From the NCBI GenBank assembly GCA_028456385.1, contig JALNQF010000533.1, positions 1 to 24,598 of the forward strand: DNA of 24,598 bases. The letters run 5' to 3'. The stretch comes from Ophiosphaerella korrae. Its lineage: Eukaryota; Ascomycota; Dothideomycetes; Pleosporales; Phaeosphaeriaceae. The position numbers and the translations under genes were made by a program. Position 1 is the first letter of the stretch, and every line of letters starts with the position of its first letter. The notes under the pieces are model-generated. The model was given only the letters and a program-made list of their open reading frames with translations, was not told the DNA's origin and searched no databases. This document shows, one piece after another, positions 9,452-19,231 of this stretch.

Positions 9452-9846
9452 GATAAGATATGAGAATGCATTGGTGAAAAGCTCAGGCCAAACGCAAATA
9501 GTGGATCCTGCTCGCAACACCAGATGATGTCTTGTCAAACAACAAAAACAACACAAAAGGGATGCGGCTGAACTTTCAAGGAGACGGACGGATGCCAAGA
9601 CAGCCGGTGCAAGCTAGGCCTGCGTCAAACGGTATGCCTTGACGCTACAGTCATCTAGCACAGCCACAGCCACGTTGCCTGATGGTCCGAGTTCAAGGGC
9701 TGACGGCTAACGGGAAAGGCGTCAGTGCGGCGTTGAAAAACAGCAATGAAACATGCAAGGGAACGTAATGTATTTTGGAAGTCGGGTATCTAAGTGTATG
9801 GAGAAAACTGGCGAAGTTTGGACAAGACGTTTTGAAAGTGAAAATG
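9452..9846 (-). promoter_or_regulatory. Intergenic region: membrane-protein promoter and IST3 3' flank
   Basis: Both flanking genes read on the minus strand, so this 395-bp stretch holds the downstream region of the IST3-like gene and the promoter of the membrane-protein gene. I see no clear TATA box, RNA gene or additional convincing reading frame. Confidence 0.4.
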
Positions 9847-10833
9847 CTATCGCCTAGGAGAACGATCGCGGTCGTTCTGAGGAGAGCGGGCGCGGTATGG
9901 TAAAGGAGAGCGTTTTGACCGTGGACGCCGCTCGTGCTCGCCCTCCGATTGGGACCGATTTCGGTTTCTCTGAAGTTTGTCTCCATGGCCATGACGGCGA
10001 TCTCGACTTCGATGACGGTGCTGATGGTCGCCATCACCTAAGTCATCATGGTGTCGCGACTTTCGGTGTCGACGATCATCGTCTGAGTGGTTGTCGCGGC
10101 TTCTTCGATCGTCTTTGCGCCGCGAGTGCCCATGATGCCGATCATCTTCCCCCATATCCTTGATTCTCTTTCTGTCCTTTTCGCGATGACGGTCTCTTGA
10201 TGCGTCTCTTCTGTGGTGTTTCTCCCGTCTTCTCGCTCGCTCCTTCTCCTTCCGCTTTGCCTTTTTCAGCTTGGCCAGGGCGCCATCCACCTTCTCCTGC
10301 TGTTGCTTGATGATGGAGTCGCGCATCGGGTCGTCTTCATCCAATTTGTCCGTCAACCGCGCCAATTCAATCTCCTCGGGCAACAGCGGCCTGTCATCGT
10401 CCGAGTCGCTTTCGCGCCTGCCTTCTTCCGACTCGCTGCCGGCGTCCGGGCCGGGTTCTCCCATGGTGTTGTCTCTCATGTCCTCGCCGTCTTTGGGCTT
10501 GTAGCGCGCATGATCGACCCGGAGGACTCTGTCCATGATGGTTGAGCCGCCGAGGTTGTCGACGGCCAGGTCGCAGCTCCTCTGGTCCTCGTACTTGATC
10601 CAGGCGAAGCCCCGGGACTTGCCCGTCTCTTTGTCACGTGCCAGCTTGATCCACACAGGCTCGCCATACTGGGAGGCGATGGTGATGATGTCGCCCTCGG
10701 ACAGTTCAAAGGGCAGGCCGCCAATGTAGACGAAGGCGGTGTCGCGGTAGTCGGTGTGCCAGGAGCCTTCTGGGCTGACGCCGCACTCCAGCTCGCGCTT
10801 GTTGAGCTGCTGGATGGCGCGAACAGAATTCAT
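9847..10833 (-). CDS. ist3: U2 snRNP/RES-complex RNA-binding protein IST3 (RBMX2, Snu17-like)
   Basis: The product is 328 aa, without introns, from the ATG at 10833 (MNSVRAIQQLNKRE...). It has one RRM at about 33-112: RNP2 is V-Y-I-G-G-L (35-40) and RNP1 is K-S-R-G-F-A-W-I-K-Y (72-81). The N-terminal lead S-W-H-T-D-Y-R-D-T-A-F just before RNP2 and the R-V-D-H-A-R-Y end are characteristic of Ist3/Cwf29/RBMX2. In yeast Ist3 works with Bud13 and Pml1 in the RES complex, which joins the spliceosome and aids splicing and pre-mRNA retention in the nucleus. After the RRM comes an acidic stretch, then a long Arg-Asp/Arg-His/Arg-Ser-rich tail (about 200-328), much longer than in the 148-aa yeast protein but usual in filamentous fungi. 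A longer upstream frame to 10986 looks non-coding. The gene is divergent from the dynein gene. Confidence 0.92.
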   Translation of the reverse strand: MNSVRAIQQLNKRELECGVSPEGSWHTDYRDTAFVYIGGLPFELSEGDIITIASQYGEPVWIKLARDKETGKSRGFAWIKYEDQRSCDLAVDNLGGSTIMDRVLRVDHARYKPKDGEDMRDNTMGEPGPDAGSESEEGRRESDSDDDRPLLPEEIELARLTDKLDEDDPMRDSIIKQQQEKVDGALAKLKKAKRKEKERARRREKHHRRDASRDRHREKDRKRIKDMGEDDRHHGHSRRKDDRRSRDNHSDDDRRHRKSRHHDDLGDGDHQHRHRSRDRRHGHGDKLQRNRNRSQSEGEHERRPRSKRSPLPYRARSPQNDRDRSPRR

Positions 10834-11069
10834 GGTTGGCCGTGCGGAAGTGTCTGGCTGGCCGCAGCCTTTGTGAAGCTCCGGCCTTGGCAGGTACGCA
10901 GGGCAGAGCAACCCCTGCACAAAAGCTCCCACCAAGACATGCACGCAGACACCCCAACCGTCACCTCGACCCAAGTCTCGACACAAGCATCCAACACCAA
11001 CACCCTTTCACCGCGCCTCGCTTCGACATCGCCCCTTTCGCATACACGTGACCGCCGCCAGCACACGTG
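10834..11069. promoter_or_regulatory. Divergent promoter of IST3 and dynein LIC with paired CACGTG boxes
   Basis: This 236-bp region separates the two start codons. Two CACGTG palindromes lie at 11045-11050 and 11064-11069, the second touching the dynein ATG, and a third is in the first dynein intron (11285-11290). CACGTG is the core site of bHLH regulators (Cbf1/Pho4 type) in fungi. No TATA box is evident; the plus strand is C-rich, as is common in housekeeping promoters. Confidence 0.5.
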
Positions 11070-12843
11070 ATGCCCGCGCATATCCTCCCCATGGCGGGCG
11101 CGCACCGCACATCCAACTTCCCCACCCAGGCACAGCGAGGCCACGACCAGCCGGGCAGCCGAGATGCCGACCGGGAGGAGATATGGAAGCCCATGCTGGA
11201 CAACATGTCGAGCGGGAAGCGCCTGCCAGAGAAGAGCCTGCTAGTACTGGGTGAGCCCACGTCCAGGGGGCAGAGGACGGCATGCACGTGAACACGGACG
11301 GGCTAACTCGTTGGGCAGGCGGCACGCCAGAGACACAGCGCGACTTCCTTGAGTCGGTCTCGACAGACAGCGCCAGCAGCCGGAGGCCGCCCGACCGTGG
11401 CAGGAAGCCGCCCATTGCCAACCAGTTTGCGCTCGGATACACGTATCAGGATGTGCTTGACACAGACCATGAAGGTGCTTTGTTTGATCCGGTGTCTCTG
11501 CATACAGGAACTGACAGTCGCCCCAGATACCCTTGCCCGTCTCTCGCTGTACCTCCTCGCCAACCCCTCGCCCTCCTTCACCCCCCTGATCAAGCCCTAC
11601 CTCAATGCACGCACCCTCCCAAACATGCTCATCGTCATATTGCTCGACTGGAACCATCCGTGGCTGTGGATACGCCAGCTCCGCGACTGGATACGCGTCC
11701 TCCGCTCGCTCATTCTCTCCCTGGACGACGCCTCCAAGATGGTCCTGGAAGAGAACATCCAGACCCTGCAGGACAAAGGCCGCAATGCCGGCTCCGAGGC
11801 GAGCAGCGCAATGGAGGGTGTCAAAATCCCTCTGGGGCCTGGAGAGTGGGACGAGCCGCTTGGGCTACCGCTGTGTGTAGTCTGCCAGAACGCCGACAAG
11901 ATCGAAACACTTGAGAAGGAGCGGGGGTGGCAGGAGACTGAATTCGACTTCATCTTGCAGTATCTGCGCACCATTCTACTGAAGCACGGGTCCAGTTTGG
12001 TATATACAATGCCCACCGCGCCCGGCTCCTTGCAGACCCTCGTCCATTCGACACTGGGCATCAAGTCACTTCTGAAGCAGGAGCAGCTACGGCACAACGT
12101 GACAGACCGGGATCGAGTGCTCGTCCCACCCAACTGGGACTCATGGGCCAAGATCCGAATTTTGCGAGACGGCTTTGATGTCGAGGGCGTTAGCGAACGG
12201 TGGAGCGTAGACATTGAAATCCCTCGCCACATGAGAATGCTGAACGGCCAACCACCGGTACCCGAAGAACCCGAAGGCCAAGCAGATGGCGATTCTGAGC
12301 CTGCGCAAATTGAGGAAGAAGAGCAGGACGGCCCGTCGGCAACCTCTATATACGAAGAAACAATCCGCAACCCAGAATCAGACTTCCCACTGACAGGCCT
12401 GTCAAAACAACCAAACGGCATCGAAGTCACCAGCAAAGACCCTCAACAATTCCTGACCGAACAAGTCACCCTCCTAGACCAAATGCGCCGCGAAGACGAA
12501 AACGAAGCCGCCCTCAAAGCTGCCCGCAAAGATTCCGACATCCCTGCCCTCCGCACTTGGACCGACGACGCATCCGGCGTCGTCGAAGAACACATCGGCC
12601 CCGTCCAATTCAATATGGGCGGCATCCAAGTCAACGCGGATGAAATGGTCAAGCGACTACAAGTCCGTCACCAACACCCCTTTTCCCTCTCATCAAACTA
12701 ACCCCTATCAGGACCGCGAAGCAAACCGTTCCACCGAGCCTGGTTCTCCCCCCGCAGACCAGGAGACCAAGATGGACAACGAAAAACTCATGTCGTTCTT
12801 CTCCGGCTTGCTCACTAAGGGCCCTGCCCCGCGGGGCGCGTAG
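11070..12843 (+). CDS. DLIC: Cytoplasmic dynein light intermediate chain
   Basis: Four exons: 11070-11250, 11319-11474, 11527-12662, 12712-12843, giving 534 aa. Introns are 68, 52 and 49 nt; ctaac branch sites lie in the first and third, and ctgac in the second. The Ras-like domain begins with K-S-L-L-V-L-G-G-T-P-E-T-Q (about 54-66), a P-loop-like turn split by intron 1, then R-K-P-P-I-A-N-Q-F-A-L-G-Y-T-Y and D-T-L-A-R-L-S, typical of DLIC. This subunit binds the dynein heavy chain through that domain and recruits cargo adaptors through its C-terminal tail. The tail helix, N-E-K-L-M-S-F-F-S-G-L-L, resembles the adaptor-binding helix of animal DLIC1 (SFFNSLL) and is encoded by the last exon. 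The intron 3 donor, GTCCGT, is weak. An in-frame ATG at 11091 is an alternative start with a better +4 G. Confidence 0.92.
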
Positions 12844-13548
12844 CGTGGGAATGAATAGTGGGATGTGGAGCAAGGCATGTTTTTGCGCACGAGAGCGTAT
12901 ATGGTTTTATACCCACTTCGTCTATTTGCAATTGGATTTGGTCAAGTACCATGTTGTTGTGTGCTGTGTGTGATGTTTGAGAAGGCGGGAGTCATGGTAT
13001 ACTTCCTGCCGTTTTGGACCTACACTTGCGCCTGCACTTGCACATTGCTGCGCCGAGCAAGCGCCCATATTCGTTGTTAAGGCGCCGCCCTCCAGGGGCA
13101 AGGATGACGCTGCGAACGATTTACCGAGTCGAGTCGAGTCGAGTCGAGACGAAAACGAGAGAGTGTCAGGTGAGGATGAAGAAGAGTTATATGGCCGACA
13201 GGTCAATAGAGGCGATGAGGGGCCGGATGTGCTAAGCAGTGCCCCTACGTCGCAGAAGAAGCTTATTTATATTGCTCTTCTTTCAGTGTCGCACACTCTG
13301 GCTAAAATGAATGACGACGACCTGGGACAGTGACGAATCAAAAATAGAGAAGACCACTTGTGCGAATGCTCCCCTCGCGAGGTGTACAATATGAAAGTAC
13401 CGCATGGGTTTTAGGCAGGAAGGAAGCTTGCCTTACTTGTCTCCTACTCGTATCACATTCAAGTCCACACCCGCTAAGCAAACCAGAACCTATCTCCATA
13501 TCAAACGCCCATACTACATCCCATATCCCAACCCACAACCCGCCACCA
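12844..13548. other. Convergent intergenic region with a short pentamer repeat
   Basis: This lies between the dynein gene (+) and gene A (-), both ending here. It should hold both 3' UTRs and terminators. A perfect four-copy gagtc repeat lies at 13126-13145, followed by a degenerate copy. Frames of up to 118 codons exist but lack protein-like composition and cross the repeat, so I call no gene. Confidence 0.5.
13126..13145. repeat. (GAGTC)4 microsatellite
   Basis: Four exact tandem copies of gagtc lie in the non-coding region between convergent genes, followed by gagac. It is probably a neutral simple repeat, and perhaps polymorphic between isolates. Confidence 0.85.
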
Positions 13549-16500
13549 CTATCTCGGCAAATCACTCATATCCTTCAACAAACACGGCCCGCCATTAAAA
13601 TTATTCTCCCAATGCGCCTCCTCATCCACCGAAATATTACAAATCAAAAAGATGCTCACATGCACCGCAACACGCACCTTGGCAAACCCCCAAATCGTCG
13701 TCTGATCGTGCTTCGCGCCCGCCTTGTTGTGCACGGCGGGATCGCACTCGCCGCCAACAAGCAGCAAACTAGCCTCAAGATACAAGTCCGCCGACGCAAC
13801 CACCAAGTCGATGTGTGCGCGCATGCACGCCGCGATGCCAACGCCCCAGTGGTCCGTGTGGGAGACGATAGTCTGCGACTGCGTGTAGCTAGCCGCGACG
13901 CGGAACGGGCCCAAGCTGAAATCGACGCCGACGCCAAAGCCCAGTTCGAGCTTGATCTCGATGCCGCCGCGCGAGCCGAGCGCGACGTCGAAGCCGCCTT
14001 TGGCCAGCGCGACGATCGGCGGGAAACCCGTGGGGATCTTAATCGTGACCGCGACGTGCAGCGTGAGCAGGAAGGAGGCAAGCGAGGTGCGCGACGCAAG
14101 GCTGAAGTCGAACGTCTCGAGGAACTTTTCGACGACGGGGCGGGAAGGTGGGGGGCATTTTTGGAGCAGGTCGGCGCGGTTCATGGATGTGCTGAGGGTC
14201 ATGGCCCATTCGTTTGTGACGGAGACTTTGAAGTGGGGGAGGAACTTGAGGTTTTCGAGGAAGGAGATTACTTTTTGGATTTGGGCGAGGGCGGGGCCGA
14301 AGGTGTGGATGGGGGAGGCGAGGAGTTTGGCGGGATCCGTGTCGGGGAGGTTGGGCAGGTTGATGTCTTTTCCTAAAAGGCCGCCGAGTTTGTTGATGTC
14401 GCTGTTGAGTCGGCCGACGAGCGTGGAGGCCTTTTGCGCTGTGCCTGAAACGGTGCTTGTGATGAGGTTGATGTTGTTGATGTTCATCTTGGAAATGTTC
14501 TGCGCGGTGTTGATGGCCAGATTCATCGTTGACTTCACGTCGTCTGCGGCGCCTGTGATGCCTGAGTAGGTTTGGATTACCGTCTTGACGCCCGCGTTAT
14601 CTGTCAGCGTCCGCTCAAAGTCTCTGCGGAAATCCAGATCCACGCCTTGGATAACATTGTCAACTATCTTCTTCGGCTCAAATGAGTATCCGCCTTCCAA
14701 TATCTGTAGTGCCTGTTTGATATCATTCTTCGCGTCAGGGGTGACAGGCAGACAGTCTCTTAAAGCAGGAAACACTCCGGTAGACTGTCCAAGAGCAAAA
14801 GAATCGGCAACGAAAACCTCGCTTGGGATGATCTCTTTGATGCCGTCGACAAATGGAATCTTTGGATTCTTGAACAGAACGCGATGAGACCCTGCCCCAT
14901 GAACAATACCGTAAAGGGCCTCGGGTATTTGCTTGAGAAGTTGTTCTGGATCTTTGAATTCGAATGGTGTATCTACGCTTCTTGGATCAGTGACAGTGTG
15001 CAAGATATTCCTCACTAGCGGTACTCCTTTTGCCGCGTCCACTAGCTCCGGCAGGTTATCTTGTGCCATCTTCGCAAACGACCATTGTCCGCCACCTTCA
15101 AAGACGGGAGATCCCCATGCGGCTGCGACCACGTTCCTTGGAGCATCCGGTGCATCACTTGTTGGCTTAAACCCTAACGAGGTGATTCTCGTTCGCTGGC
15201 CAGAGGTGCCAATCTGTATATTGATGTCGCCTGTTTTGCCGCCAAGCGACAAGTTGTCAAGAATCTGTGCGTAGTTCTTCTTCCCTTTAGCTCCATCCAG
15301 AGCCAATGGGGTTATAATGATGCACCCATCGAGATCTCTTGTAGGAACTTTACGCACTTGTCCCCCATCCTCAATCTCTAAGAGACAATCATACTTTGTC
15401 AAAACAACCTCGGTCCTAGGGTCAGTAAGTGGAACTGCAATTGGGCTCGCTGGTGCTCGGATGTTTCGAACGTCCGTGACACCTCTGATGACACCTATGT
15501 GTGTGACAATCTCTGAATTTTTATACTTGTAACGTCCATCAGAGAGAGCTTGCCAGTCTGATATGCGTCGAACAATCGTGCCGTTATTGAGCCGCTTGAT
15601 ATCGATGGTCTTCTGCACTTTGACTGCAAATGGTGCCATAATCGAGTCCAAGACGACGATTTCACGAGAAGTACGGCCATTTAAAATATTTATAAGGACC
15701 TTGCTAATGGCTGGATCCGTTGCAGACACTGTTCGCCACTCACTGAATATTGACGTACCATATCCAGAGAGGTCGAAGCGCGTTAGTGGAACTTTGTCTG
15801 CCATATCATTCAAGAACGCATCCGCTGCGTCCCCAATGATGTCCCGTTGTCCAGTCTGTGCAGGTGTTGTCCCCTGTTTGAACTTGGTCAAGGTTGTTAT
15901 ACCCTGAAAAGATGGACTTGTGGACGACCCTAATCCTGGACTTGGGCCAGGTGGAAATAGCTGTAGCCTACGAGGAGCAACAAAACTTAACTGATCTTGA
16001 GGTTTGAACGACACTTGTTTCGATTCTGCTTGAGGGTCGCCACGAGTGAACTGAAAATCTATCTTCTCAGCTTTGCTGGGAAAGAAAAGGCCGAGTTTAT
16101 TTGGAAGCAATGCAGTTGCAACCATACCTAAATGGAGGTTAGAGAGCTTTGGAATTTCTAAAATACCATGGGTTTGAGCATCCGCTAGGAATTTCAAGAT
16201 TCAACGCACTGAGGCATGTATCGCTAATACGAGGCAGGACGATGTATTGGAAAAAGAATTAACATACCAAATGGAAGTGTCAGGCGCGTTGCAAGCTGCG
16301 CAGTATCCTGCCCATGGTAACTGCTGAGCAATGTATCAATTGCTTTGCTTGGCGCAACTGGCACTAGCGTCACAGTTGGTGTCTCTTTCTTCAAAGCAAT
16401 CTGAGTAGAAGGTCCCGAGTAGTCGAGTGATAGTGGTGATTGTGCCCCCTCCACAATAAGTGGCTCCCACTGTGTTGCGGGCAGAGCCATAATGCGAACA

Positions 16501-18563
16501 CTGTCTGTTGTGCCATGTACCATCAAGTCGTTGATGCGAAACTCATCCGGGCGGAAAGTTTGAACACTTGAAATTAAAGGTGAAGATGTTGCCGCCTGAA
16601 CAGGGTTCTGTGTAGAGAAGGTCACACCAAACTGTGAGCCATTCGAAGAAACATCTAGCAATATTGGAGGATGATTATATGATCCTCGGATCGATCGATT
16701 TTGGGTGTGGAAGTATGAGCCAACCCCGATATCAGGGATCAACCCGTTCTTGTATCCCTTCTCAATAAGAAATTTCTCGTCATAAAATATCAGCCGCTTG
16801 TCTGCAAATTGAGGATCGTCTTCTTGGCGACGTTCAATCACCGGCGCGTCCGTCAACTTCGGGCTAAAGAGTTTTACATCAAGTGAGGATTTCGTATCTG
16901 GCGTCCATGACGACGACATCAAGACGTGACCTCCTAACCCTTGCTTTTCTGCCGCATAATCAATACCAATTGCGAAATTGGTCACGTACGGATCCGGCAA
17001 AATGGGCAATGTGTATCTGAGATACGAGATAGAACACACTTTTCCAGATACTATTTTGCCCTGGTCGTATTTGCCATGAATTTCAACCACATTAGGGACA
17101 CTTGCTTTCATCAACAAATTCTTCAAAGCATAAGAAACTGTGCTATACTTCATGGTAGCAAGGTCAATATTCATTGACACTTCCCCTAATTGGGCATCTC
17201 GAATCCATGATACTCGATTTCGGCGGTTATCGGAGAATGTTATAGATTCAATAGGTACTCTGTCATTATTGACGGTTCGCGGCTGATCGAACGTGGCTTC
17301 CAAGTTCATGTTGATCGTGAAACGTTCTGCTCCATCTGCCAACGCAATATATGAATATATCAGCGCATCACCACCGTCGCTGTTTCTTGTGTTTGGTGGC
17401 GAGATCAATATCGAGCCGACATTACCCTGACTGGTTATATTTGCACCTCCGAAGAAGATTTCTTTCGAGTCTTGCGATGTTCGAAGGCCTTTGGTACCCT
17501 CGATGACAAGCCGTTTGGGCGTCATAGTGAGGAGACATTCTCCCAACACAATGGGATACGAATCGCCCTTAATCCCAAATTTTAGCCCGTTGCGAAGAGC
17601 AAGCCAGAACATAGGCGGCTGAGGCTGATACAGTCGCTTCTCCTTCAAGGACTGAATAGGAAAACTCCACATAGCCTTGAGCACTTCGGTGGTCCCTGTT
17701 ATATCAGCTAGAGCGGATAGTGGCTCCGGCTTCAGAGCAGAAGTATCCAAGGTCAGACCGAACCCGATGAACGATGGGTCATATTTGACTTCTTGTCTGT
17801 AGCCAAGATTGATTACGGAGCCTATAACTGAGACCTGGCCGCCACTATGATAGGACATTCTGCTGGACTTGGTTGCGAAATAAAACTGGAACTGAACTTC
17901 AGCTATTGGAGTGACACCAAAGAGATTCGAGACTGATTTGGTTGGGTCAAGTTTCAGTGTTATTTGCCTTACTGCGGGCGTAACAGGTTGGGATAACGTG
18001 GTTGCGCTGGTGAAATCCAAGGCAAAGAACGAGTTCGCTGATGCTTGGTCTTTAGGGTCTGCTTGTCTAGTGAACCATGCAGCTGCTATCCAAACTTTTC
18101 CCGGCCCATACATTTGTTGATGCATAGCTGAACCCGTTTGTGGTGCTGCGAGATACATGTATGGATCATCAGGAGTGAAGAAGTGAGGCGTGGCTGTTAG
18201 AGGATAAAAGACATCTAAGTATACTGGTCGATCGAATAGGTCAAGAAACGGGCCATGTGATATAGTTGGCCGTTCCTGGGACCATGTTGAAGGGAGACCA
18301 ACTGTACGCCGAATAACACGTCGATAGGTGGGAGGACTGGCAATGGGTTTCAACTTGTCGTACTGATCCATGTCGGAGAGAGCAAGATTTAAGTTATACT
18401 GATTGATGACTGAAGGGCTCCAGCACATCTCGGCTGCCATAATGGCGATCGCGACATCTTTTTTGGCTGCGACCAGCGCATCTTCCGACGCTGTAGGTGA
18501 GGGACGAAGATCATGGGTTGCGATGGCCACCTGCTGCCGGCCATAGTTCCATTCTACGGCCAT
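13549..18563 (-). CDS. Gene A: giant cytosolic-type protein of unknown function (about 1624 aa)
   Basis: Exon 1 is 18563-16268 and exon 2 is 16127-13549. The intron 16267-16128 (140 nt) has a GTATGT donor, a CTCTAAC branch site and a TTTAG acceptor, and joins the two large frames in phase (P-F-G-M-V-A). The ATG at 18563 has A at -3 and G at +4; 13 upstream codons lack an ATG. I recognise no catalytic motif. The first 1280 residues look rich in beta strand, with many short polar repeats. About 1288-1425 is helical, with Asn- and Leu-rich stretches. About 1445-1560 is made of alternating Gly and hydrophobic strands (G-F-G-V-G-V-D-F-S-L-G type), reminiscent of amphipathic sheets. There is no signal peptide and no clear TM helix. 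The gene is divergent from the peptidoglycan-binding-domain gene (668 bp between starts), which suggests shared control. Its size and nearly intron-free frame suggest a bacterial source or a fungus-specific family; this is not decided. Confidence 0.8.
16128..16267 (-). other. Predicted intron of gene A with three in-phase acceptors
   Basis: The donor GTATGT begins at 16267. The favoured acceptor, at 16128, has CTAAC just upstream. Two further acceptors, TTTTAG (intron end 16158) and CCTAG (intron end 16185), give introns of 110 and 83 nt. All three lengths equal 2 modulo 3, so every choice keeps the frame and the products differ by 10 or 19 residues. Without splicing the frame stops soon after the donor. 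Confidence 0.7.
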
Positions 18564-19231
18564 ACTTTTAAGCAAGTGATGGAACCTGAGATGCCCTACC
18601 AAAAAGAGTGTCCTAATTGCGCTGAACGATTAGAACATCTATTGTATATAATCGGTTGGCCCTAGAAATGCCCAAGAAGCGCCCCAAGTTATTTTTGTCT
18701 GCTTCTAGGAGGAAGAACGAGTTCCCAGAAATGATGTCATAGGGAGTAAGCAAGCCTTAGAGCAGTGGAGCGAAAGTTGTCAGATTCAATTTGTCCCGCT
18801 ACAAGAGCGCAAGAAAACGACCTAGGTAAGCAGTAGATTCATAATGCGGAACGTGGATTCTTGTGTAGTGCTCTGTATGCATTGGCGAATTAGGGCCATA
18901 GAAGAACTCGTATTTCAATCGGGACTTAGCACAGACTTCGAAGATCATAGGTGGTGGGCGTTTTCAGCTATGCAAGCGGGGTAAAGCAAGTATCACGTTC
19001 GCGGGGCGAGGTGGTGTAAAGGAAGTCCGAGCTGATGCCCTTCCAAGAATGTGGCGCAAAGCTGAAGCTGTGGTAGACAGGGCTAGACTTCTATAGTATC
19101 GCAACATAGACGTCAGATGCAGAGCGCAAAAATATTTAGCTTATGTGCGAAGCCTTGCATATGAGATAAAGAGAAACGCGGAAACAGATTGGAGCCTACG
19201 ATCTCTTTTCCATTTATTCGGCAACTTCAGC
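18564..19231. promoter_or_regulatory. Divergent promoter region between gene A and the PG-binding gene
   Basis: This 668-bp region lies between the two start codons. On the minus strand a TATA-like attatataca lies at 18643-18652, about 80-90 nt before the gene A ATG. On the plus strand aaaatattta lies at about 19128-19137, about 95 nt before the ATG of the PG-binding gene. A short upstream reading frame of 8 codons (19143-19169) precedes that gene. No other gene was seen. Confidence 0.5.

Noticed and set aside
9452..9598. 49-residue N-terminal extension of the membrane protein
   Set aside because: It is Cys- and Leu-rich and unlike the rest of the protein; the ATG at 9451 gives a more usual cytosolic N-terminus. 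It is not excluded.
10834..10986. 51-residue N-terminal extension of IST3
   Set aside because: IST3/RBMX2 proteins start close to the M-N-x-[VI]-R-x-I-Q-x-L-N motif, and the extension has no resemblance to the family.
12977..13333. 118-codon frame between the dynein gene and gene A
   Set aside because: It has no ATG-led protein-like start, passes through the gagtc repeat and lies in expected 3' UTR sequence.
13656..14376. Long plus-strand frames (up to 338 codons) opposite gene A
   Set aside because: They are shadows produced by the skewed base composition of the gene A 3' end, with repetitive low-complexity translations.
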